Shown here: positions 1-4,338 of the stretch, piece by piece | Numbering within the stretch: the stretch's first letter is position 1 | Layout: every line of letters begins with the position of its first letter | DNA from: Candidatus Pacearchaeota archaeon CG10_big_fil_rev_8_21_14_0_10_30_48 | Lineage (GTDB): Archaea; Nanobdellota; Nanobdellia; Pacearchaeales; GW2011-AR1 | Length of the DNA: 6,728 bases | Assembly: GCA_002763155.1 (NCBI GenBank) | Contig: PFCU01000050.1 | Coordinates: forward strand, 3,559 to 10,286 | Reading direction: 5' to 3' | The notes under the pieces: generated by a model | What the model saw: only the letters and a program-made list of their open reading frames with translations | What the model was told of the DNA's origin: nothing | Database searches by the model: none | Position numbers and translations under genes: made by a program

Positions 1-1
1 A

Positions 2-904
2 TCGAAAGTCAAAGACGTAAGAAAATCAAACCAATTACTTGACGCATTGAACCAAGTCTCAATGGCAAAAAAATCTGTCAGCGCAGAATTCACATTAAGC
101 AAACCAGCTCGTTTTAAAATGATAAAAGAAAACTCCGTCCCATTCATTGGAAATCCTGCTCCTTTGGAAAAAATAAAAATTGAAGAAAACCCAAAAATAG
201 AGAAAAAAGTTGATTATGTTGTATCTGAAGAAAAATTAAAAGCGTCGGAAGGAATTCAAAATCTTTACAAATCAGGAATAGAAAATTCAAACATCATAAA
301 AATTCTCTCTGCAGGATTATTAGGATTAAAAACCCAAAGAAAATTAGTTCCAACACGCTGGGCCATCACGGCAACCGACGATATAATTTCAAAGGCGCAA
401 CTATCAAAAATAAGAAACTTCAAAGAAATAAATGAAATACTTTCCTTCTATGGAGAATATTTAGGAAATCATTACGAGATTTTATTATTGCCTGACAAAT
501 GGTCTTTTGAAATAATTGAAATTTCGCAAAAGTCAAAAAAAGCTTGGCACGATTATGAAGGTTTTTTTCCGAGGAAAAATTACGCAGATAATGTAACTGG
601 AGGATATTACGCAGCAAGAATTGGAATCAGCGAATATCTTTTAAGAAAACAAAAACAAGCAACAGCAATAATATTCAGAGAAGTCAGACCAGAATATAAT
701 GTCCCCTTAGGAGTGGGGATTTTAAGAGAACTTGTTCGAGACATTACTTCAAAGCAACCTACAAAATTTTTGTCAGTAAATGAAGCATTAGAAGAAATAT
801 CAACAAGATTAAACTTAAACATAGACGAATTCAAAGATAAATCTGTTTTACTAAAAGAATTCGGCAAACAAAAAAAGATTAGTGATTGGTTTCACCCAAC
901 ATAA
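2..904 (+). CDS. nreA: Archaeal DNA-repair protein Nre (3' part, runs off left edge)
   Basis: The frame is open from base 2, so the TTG at 47 and ATG at 62 are probably internal and the N-terminal part (a zinc finger in full-length Nre, roughly 100 or more residues) lies outside. Recognisable Nre signatures are ENPKIEKKVD (about bp 185-214), ILSAGLLGL (about 299-325) and LVPTRWAITATDD (344-382), followed by a conserved C-terminal half. The protein ends in QKKISDWF (869-892), a classic PCNA-interacting PIP box placed at the extreme C-terminus, as is known for archaeal Nre. In Haloferax, NreA works with PCNA in repair of alkylation/crosslink damage; that is family knowledge, not visible here. 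The stop is TAA at 902-904. The gene is convergent with, and overlaps by 13 nt, the SpoIIM-family gene on the other strand. The choice of NreA over NreB is uncertain. Confidence 0.93.
   Translation, partial: SKVKDVRKSNQLLDALNQVSMAKKSVSAEFTLSKPARFKMIKENSVPFIGNPAPLEKIKIEENPKIEKKVDYVVSEEKLKASEGIQNLYKSGIENSNIIKILSAGLLGLKTQRKLVPTRWAITATDDIISKAQLSKIRNFKEINEILSFYGEYLGNHYEILLLPDKWSFEIIEISQKSKKAWHDYEGFFPRKNYADNVTGGYYAARIGISEYLLRKQKQATAIIFREVRPEYNVPLGVGILRELVRDITSKQPTKFLSVNEALEEISTRLNLNIDEFKDKSVLLKEFGKQKKISDWFHPT
869..892 (+). other. PIP-box codons of Nre (PCNA-binding tail)
   Basis: The codons read Q-K-K-I-S-D-W-F, matching Q-x-x-[I/L/M]-x-x-aromatic-aromatic, followed by only three residues (HPT) before the stop. 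A free C-terminal PIP box is the usual way archaeal Nre docks on the sliding clamp. The last base of the motif already belongs to the stop codon of the gene on the opposite strand. Confidence 0.85.
870..876 (-). terminator. Candidate T-tract terminator for the tfe operon
   Basis: On the minus strand a run of seven T residues lies 16-22 nt past the stop codon of the last operon gene. Archaeal RNA polymerase often terminates at such T-tracts without a hairpin. The same bases code for the Lys-Lys of the Nre PIP box, so the run may simply reflect AAA/AAG codons in an AT-rich genome. This is a weak call from position and composition only. Confidence 0.25.
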
Positions 905-1527
905 ATAATCAAAACAGCCTCAATAATCGCGGCTAAAACCAATAAAGGAACAATTATAAAAATAAACGCGCGAGTAGATTCTTTTAATAAAACTCTAAAC
1001 TCTTTCTTGAAATTCTTTTTGAAAATAAATCCTGCAAGTTTAATTCCTAAAGCAAAAGATAAAATAATTGCAGGGATTTCAAAAATCCCATGAGGAAACA
1101 ATCTCCAAAGAGAAAACAATCCCACATCTTTAGCAACTATCGAAGAAATTAAACCAATCACTAACCCATTTGAAATTAATAAAAATATCGGAATAACTCC
1201 TAACAAAATTCCCCCAAATAATGAAATTAAAGCAATATAGGTATTATTGAAAAAAATAAATGCCCACATTTCAATAAAACCTTTTCCAGCAGTTTCTTTC
1301 ATAAGTTCTTCAACCCAAGTTTTAACTTGTTCCAACAAAGGATTAAGTAATTCGGGTGGAGCTAAATATGGAAAAGAAAAACCTATCAAAAACAACAAAA
1401 TAAAAATTCCCGAAACTACTGCAATATAATTCTTACTTTCTTTAATATATTTCCAAGCCAATTCAGTTTCCTGTTGAAAATAATTTTTCTTTTTATTTTC
1501 CTTCTTTTTTATTTTCTTCTTTGCCAT
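892..1527 (-). CDS. SpoIIM-family (stage II sporulation protein M / DUF95) membrane protein
   Basis: This 211-residue protein has a very basic N-terminus (residues 1-15 mostly Lys) and then about five hydrophobic segments: roughly 34-53, 93-112, 113-131, 148-168 and 186-208. The hallmark of the family is the PHGIFEIPAIIL stretch at residues 145-156, together with the preceding NNTYIALISLFGGILLG (94-110) and the closing AAIIEAVL (199-206). In Bacillus, SpoIIM acts with SpoIID and SpoIIP in peptidoglycan remodelling during engulfment. Archaea lack that system, so the archaeal role is unknown and no enzymatic activity should be assumed. The ATG directly follows the TAA of the upstream rhomboid gene with no spacer and no Shine-Dalgarno, implying coupled translation. 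The TGA stop (892-894) lies inside the convergent nre gene. Confidence 0.9.
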   Translation of the reverse strand: MAKKKIKKKENKKKNYFQQETELAWKYIKESKNYIAVVSGIFILLFLIGFSFPYLAPPELLNPLLEQVKTWVEELMKETAGKGFIEMWAFIFFNNTYIALISLFGGILLGVIPIFLLISNGLVIGLISSIVAKDVGLFSLWRLFPHGIFEIPAIILSFALGIKLAGFIFKKNFKKEFRVLLKESTRAFIFIIVPLLVLAAIIEAVLIIYVG

Positions 1528-2241
1528 TTAACGTATCATTCGATTTAATCGTGCAACTTTATTTGAATATTTACTTCTCAAATAAAAACCATAAATAACC
1601 CCTATCAAAAATCCTCCAAAATGGGCTGTATTACCAACGGGAAGCCCAGTTCCTGCACTAACTAACCACGTCGCGAAAAGCACCAAAGGAATCATAATAT
1701 ATGCTGAAAGTGAAAAAAACGGAAAGAAAATAATTGTAAATTTTAATTTAGGAAGTAAAATCATAAACAATCCTGCAATTGCGAATATCGCTCCGCTAGC
1801 ACCAACACCTGCAATATCTGGACTCCCAAAAATTCTCGCACCTAATTCAGTATTTCCAAAATATCCGGCGAGTAAAACAAATACAATTCCGGCAAACAAT
1901 CCTGACAAAATGTAAAACCAGAAAAATCTCTTTCTACCAATAATTTGCTCACAAAAACTCCCCAGTGAAAAAAGCACGAACATATTAACTGCTAAATGGA
2001 AAACTCCTCCATGCATAAACATGCTTGTCAAAAAAGTCCATAAGTATTTTCCCTGCAAGATATCACTCGGTTTCAAAGCAATATATTTTACATTAGTCTC
2101 GTCGGCAAACCAAAGACCTGTACCAATAACAAAAAAAACAACATTGATTAAAATTAACCAAGCTGTAACACTCCAAGAATTAAAAAAGGAATATTTCTTT
2201 TTCAAATTTCGACGGGTATAACCTCTTAAATTATTTTGCAT
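1528..2241 (-). CDS. Rhomboid family intramembrane serine protease
   Basis: This 237-residue polytopic membrane protein has about six predicted transmembrane helices (near residues 22-44, 68-95, 104-127, 145-163, 167-196 and 204-222). The full rhomboid signature set is present: HGGVFHLAVNM (77-87), equivalent to the oxyanion-side His/Asn motif of E. coli GlpG; GASGAIFA (147-154) with the nucleophile Ser149; and AHFGG (206-210) with the catalytic His207. The Ser-His dyad is intact, so an active protease that cleaves transmembrane substrates is expected. No extra soluble domain is seen beyond a short basic N-terminus and C-terminus. It starts 2 nt after the tfe stop and its stop abuts the SpoIIM-family ATG, making it the middle gene of a three-gene transcription unit. 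Its substrate cannot be told from the sequence. Confidence 0.95.
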   Translation of the reverse strand: MQNNLRGYTRRNLKKKYSFFNSWSVTAWLILINVVFFVIGTGLWFADETNVKYIALKPSDILQGKYLWTFLTSMFMHGGVFHLAVNMFVLFSLGSFCEQIIGRKRFFWFYILSGLFAGIVFVLLAGYFGNTELGARIFGSPDIAGVGASGAIFAIAGLFMILLPKLKFTIIFFPFFSLSAYIMIPLVLFATWLVSAGTGLPVGNTAHFGGFLIGVIYGFYLRSKYSNKVARLNRMIR

Positions 2242-2243
2242 GT

Positions 2244-3059
2244 TTATCGCTTCTTTTTGTTAACTTTCTTCTTAGCCACTTTTTTACCAATAACTCTTTT
2301 CTTAACTATTTTTTTATTCGATTTTTTGCTAGTTTTTTTCTTCGCCACATTCTTCTTAGCCACTTTTTTACCAATAACTTTCTTAGTATCCTTATTTTTT
2401 GCTACTTTAGCTAATTTATTAATCGCTCTTTTTTCAGCTCTTTTCTTAGCTTTTTCAGTTTCTAATTTTTTATTTTCAACTTCAAATCTCTTAAGTTTTT
2501 TAGATTCAAGAATTTCTAATTCAAAATCCACGTCGGTTAATTTACGTTTTAATTTATTTATTTGATTAGTTATATCATTAACAAGATGTTTATTTTCACT
2601 TAATTCATAAATTTCTCCGCATTCTAAACAAGTAAAATCATGAGATAAAGCCGTTTCTTCAGTAACTTCAACACCACAAACCTTGCATTTATAGAAACTT
2701 TTTTTTATTCGACTATCTAATTGATGTTCCAATCTTTCCATATCTCGAAGAATATTTTTCTTTAATAAAATTAAAGCCTTGTCGACATTAAAAGTCCAAA
2801 AATAAGTATACCATCCTTTCTTCTTATCTTTTTTTCTAACACTTGAAACAAGACCTTCATCAGAAAGTTTATACAAAACATTTCGCGTTTGATTTATTGT
2901 AAGATCTAATTTTTTAGCAATCAAAAATTCATTAACATTTTGTTTACCATATAATAAATCAACAACTACAGAACTGTTCTTTCCGCCTACATCTCCGACG
3001 ATATCCTTTAAAAGATCTATATTAAATTCTTTGCTCTCTTGAGCTTTCTTTACAGCCAT
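2244..3059 (-). CDS. tfe: Transcription factor E (TFE alpha) with long lysine-rich C-terminal tail
   Basis: This is the archaeal homologue of the TFIIE alpha N-terminal half; it assists promoter opening with RNA polymerase, TBP and TFB. With the chosen ATG at 3057-3059 it is 271 residues long. A winged-helix domain spans about residues 10-95 (core NVNEFLIAKKLDLTINQTRN, closing in GWYTYFWTF, the usual aromatic TFE signature). A zinc ribbon follows with Cys125, Cys128, Cys144 and Cys147 (KCKVCG and CLECG). A predicted coiled coil occupies about 155-205. Typical TFE ends near there (about 170-190 residues); here about 65 more residues form a Lys/Val/Ala tail resembling histone H1 tails. The frame stays open upstream to an ATG at 3158, but those 33 codons look non-coding, and a TATA-like box is centred 26 nt before the 3059 ATG. 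The ATG at 3066-3068 is a possible alternative start. Confidence 0.93.
   Translation of the reverse strand: MAVKKAQESKEFNIDLLKDIVGDVGGKNSSVVVDLLYGKQNVNEFLIAKKLDLTINQTRNVLYKLSDEGLVSSVRKKDKKKGWYTYFWTFNVDKALILLKKNILRDMERLEHQLDSRIKKSFYKCKVCGVEVTEETALSHDFTCLECGEIYELSENKHLVNDITNQINKLKRKLTDVDFELEILESKKLKRFEVENKKLETEKAKKRAEKRAINKLAKVAKNKDTKKVIGKKVAKKNVAKKKTSKKSNKKIVKKRVIGKKVAKKKVNKKKR
2266..2295 (-). repeat. Direct repeat copy 1 in the TFE tail
   Basis: This is a 30-nt exact match to 2350-2379, in the same orientation and offset by 84 nt (28 codons), so the reading frame is kept. It encodes VIGKKVAKK plus the next Lys codon in part. Exact identity, including wobble positions, suggests recent internal duplication or gene-conversion-like copying rather than convergence on lysine codons. 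Confidence 0.85.
2350..2379 (-). repeat. Direct repeat copy 2 in the TFE tail
   Basis: Second copy of the 30-nt repeat, encoding VIGKKVAKK followed by Asn. It lies nearer the zinc ribbon than copy 1. Between the copies is a Lys/Ser/Thr-rich linker (NVAKKKTSKKSNKKIVKKR). Confidence 0.85.
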
Positions 3060-3080
3060 AAGAATCATAAGGAAATGTCC

Positions 3081-3090
3081 ATTTAAAAAA
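3081..3090 (-). promoter_or_regulatory. TATA box of the tfe operon (leaderless type)
   Basis: The minus strand reads TTTTTTAAAT, spanning -31 to -22 relative to the ATG at 3057-3059, which is the archaeal TATA position if transcription starts at that ATG. An A-rich stretch precedes it where a BRE would lie. A further TATA-like stretch upstream (TTTTATGG near 3125-3132, minus strand) could drive a leadered transcript instead. In such an AT-rich genome the sequence alone is weak; the spacing is the argument. Confidence 0.5.
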
Positions 3091-3154
3091 GTAATTACTC
3101 TTATGGCTTTATTGAAAATCTTCCATAAAAGGTTTAATTTTTTAAAATAATTTT

Positions 3155-3175
3155 GCAAACGCCTTCGGCGTTTGC
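3155..3175. other. Perfect 9-bp GC-rich inverted repeat (hairpin)
   Basis: GCAAACGCC at 3155-3163 and GGCGTTTGC at 3167-3175 are exact reverse complements separated by TTC. It stands out from its flanks, which are almost pure A/T. It lies between divergent genes, outside both transcripts if the proposed promoters are right, so it is not an obvious terminator. It could be an operator, a small repeat element, or part of one unit with the adjoining G-rich block. Confidence 0.85.
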
Positions 3176-3177
3176 TT

Positions 3178-3193
3178 GGGTGGGATGGGAGGG
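3178..3193 (+). other. G-quadruplex motif between divergent genes
   Basis: GGGTGGGATGGGAGGG contains four runs of three G separated by loops of 1, 2 and 1 nt, which fits the consensus for a stable parallel quadruplex; the minus strand is the matching C-rich strand. It begins 2 nt after the hairpin. No other such G-run cluster occurs in this window. Formation in the cell is inference. Confidence 0.75.
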
Positions 3194-3250
3194 AAGAAAA
3201 AAATTAAACAATTTTAAAACGCTTATGAGAAAACCCACAAACAAAAAAGG

Positions 3251-3258
3251 TTTTTAAA
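3251..3258 (+). promoter_or_regulatory. TATA box of the 3289-4274 gene pair
   Basis: TTTTTAAA preceded by an A-rich, BRE-like stretch ending in GG (3241-3250). Its centre is about 26 nt before position 3281, so transcription would start near the GAGGT and give a leader of about 8 nt. This differs from tfe and alaS, whose TATA-like boxes suit leaderless starts. Confidence 0.5.
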
Positions 3259-3280
3259 CTACAAAATACAATAAATAATA

Positions 3281-3285
3281 GAGGT
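3281..3285 (+). promoter_or_regulatory. Shine-Dalgarno-like GAGGT before the 3289 gene
   Basis: GAGGT ends three bases before the ATG at 3289. It is the only convincing Shine-Dalgarno-like sequence next to a start codon in this window and supports the choice of this ATG. The spacing is short. Confidence 0.5.
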
Positions 3286-3288
3286 AAA

Positions 3289-3879
3289 ATGGGATTTTTT
3301 TCTAAAAGTAGTAAAAAAGAAGGGAAAGATAAAATAGATTCGCCTATAGAAGATGAATCACCTAACTTACCATCATTACCTGATTTGCCGATGGAATATC
3401 CAGATCGGTTTAATCAAAAACAAGAAAGTTCTTCACTTCCAAGTCTTCCAAGTATGCCTAATTCTCGAATGGCCGACGAATTTAATCGAAACAATGTTAA
3501 AGATGCAGTAGTTCACAATGAAAAACATTACGCACCTTCAAAAATGAATCTCCCGCCTAAGAATTTACCTCCAATAATGTCTTATCCTCCAAAACCTATA
3601 CACGAACCAAGGACAATGGAAATGGCTGAATGGGAGCAACCAAAAAAAATGATAAGACCAGCGCAACCGCTTTTCATAAAATTAGACACTTTTGAAAAAG
3701 CAGTTTCTTCATTCAATGAAATAAAATTAAAAATCAGCGAAATAGAATCCCTACTCCGAAATATTCGAGATATTAAAAATAAAGAAGATAGAGAATTAAA
3801 TGAATGGGAAAGAGAAATAGGACAAATAAAATCACAATTAGACCAAATCAATCAAGAAATTTTTGAGAATATTGAATAA
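3289..3879 (+). CDS. Uncharacterised proline-rich, coiled-coil protein
   Basis: I do not recognise a named family for this 196-residue soluble protein. Two parts are clear. Residues 1-125 are low complexity and probably disordered: a short charged MGFFSKSSKKEGK start, two near-copies of a proline motif (LPSLPDLP at 27-34, LPSLPSMP at 50-57), then PP-rich segments (NLPPKNLPPIMSYPPKP, 87-103). Residues 127-195 begin PLFIKLDTFEKAV and continue as one long amphipathic helix, very likely a coiled coil. Small proteins with this disordered-then-helical plan, with an F-I-K-[IL]-D start to the helix, seem familiar from DPANN genomes, but that is recollection and not a tested match. There is no signal peptide or membrane segment. 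The following gene starts 2 nt downstream and is also helical, so the two products may act together. Confidence 0.8.
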   Translation: MGFFSKSSKKEGKDKIDSPIEDESPNLPSLPDLPMEYPDRFNQKQESSSLPSLPSMPNSRMADEFNRNNVKDAVVHNEKHYAPSKMNLPPKNLPPIMSYPPKPIHEPRTMEMAEWEQPKKMIRPAQPLFIKLDTFEKAVSSFNEIKLKISEIESLLRNIRDIKNKEDRELNEWEREIGQIKSQLDQINQEIFENIE

Positions 3880-3881
3880 TC

Positions 3882-4274
3882 ATGGTAAAAAAATCTTCTA
3901 AGAAAGTAAATTCTAAACCTAAAAAAACTATTATCTATTCTAAAATTCCCTACGAAGAAGCCATATCTACAAAACGAGGAATATTAGAAGTTGAAACAAG
4001 TTTATTAGAAATAATGCAAAATATTAAATCATATCGGGAATTAAGAAGAAAAGAATTAATGTGGAAAATTAAATTAAAAAGAAATTTGGGCGAAATCAAA
4101 GAAGAAATTTCAAACATATTACAAGAAGTTCCAAGAACTGCAGGAATAAAAGAAATTGAAAGAGAACATCATGAAAAAAATCAAAAACATAAATCTCCAA
4201 TCGGAATGAATATTGAAGTAGAGCTAGCTGAAATTCAAAAAAAGCTGGAAGAAATGAATAAAAGTCAAGAATAA
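3882..4274 (+). CDS. Uncharacterised basic, helical protein
   Basis: This 130-residue charged protein begins with a Lys/Ser-rich segment (MVKKSSKKVNSKPKK) and then KIPYEEAISTKRGILEVETS. A long helix with regular hydrophobic spacing follows (about 30-85), then a short break at VPRTAG, a charged linker and a second short helix near the C-terminus (IEVELAEIQKKLEEMN). No catalytic motif, metal-binding cluster or membrane segment is visible. It lies 2 nt after the proline-rich coiled-coil gene, has no Shine-Dalgarno of its own, and so is probably translated by coupling. I infer a partner or structural protein acting with its neighbour; the function is unknown. Confidence 0.78.
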   Translation: MVKKSSKKVNSKPKKTIIYSKIPYEEAISTKRGILEVETSLLEIMQNIKSYRELRRKELMWKIKLKRNLGEIKEEISNILQEVPRTAGIKEIEREHHEKNQKHKSPIGMNIEVELAEIQKKLEEMNKSQE

Positions 4275-4308
4275 GATTTATTAAAGAATAAAATTCTCAA
4301 ACAACTAA

Positions 4309-4317
4309 TTTTTTAAA
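4309..4317 (+). promoter_or_regulatory. TATA box of alaS (leaderless type)
   Basis: TTTTTTAAA spans -30 to -22 relative to the ATG at 4339, the same geometry seen for the proposed tfe start. The ATG at 4330 would sit too close (box centre 17 nt away). This supports both a promoter inside the 55-nt gap after the preceding gene and a leaderless start at 4339. The T-run could also help end the upstream transcript. Confidence 0.5.
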
Positions 4318-4338
4318 CATCCTCTTCTTATGAAATCT

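Noticed and set aside
420..867. Two minus-strand frames within nre
   Set aside because: They overlap strongly conserved Nre coding sequence and carry no recognisable motif.
2236..2565. 109-codon plus-strand frame, Phe/Leu-rich and resembling a membrane protein
   Set aside because: It is antisense to the lysine-rich TFE tail; AAA/AAG codons read backwards give TTT/CTT, which explains the Phe/Leu content and the apparent hydrophobic repeats.
3060..3158. N-terminal extension of TFE by 33 codons to the ATG at 3156-3158
   Set aside because: The extra residues resemble no TFE, the first codon lies in the hairpin arm, and the TATA-like box proposed for tfe would fall inside the coding region. The frame is open by chance in AT-rich sequence.
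3155..3175. Hairpin as an intrinsic terminator
   Set aside because: No gene ends near it: both neighbours start away from this region, and there is no T-run directly after the stem on either strand (the plus side is G-rich).
3155..3193. CRISPR repeat or tRNA gene
   Set aside because: There is a single copy with no spaced repeats, and no cloverleaf, T-loop or CCA-end pattern is seen.
3582..3851. 89-codon minus-strand frame inside the coiled-coil gene
   Set aside because: It lies entirely within a better supported plus-strand gene, has no promoter or family features, and its Ser/Phe/Ile composition is that of an antisense shadow.
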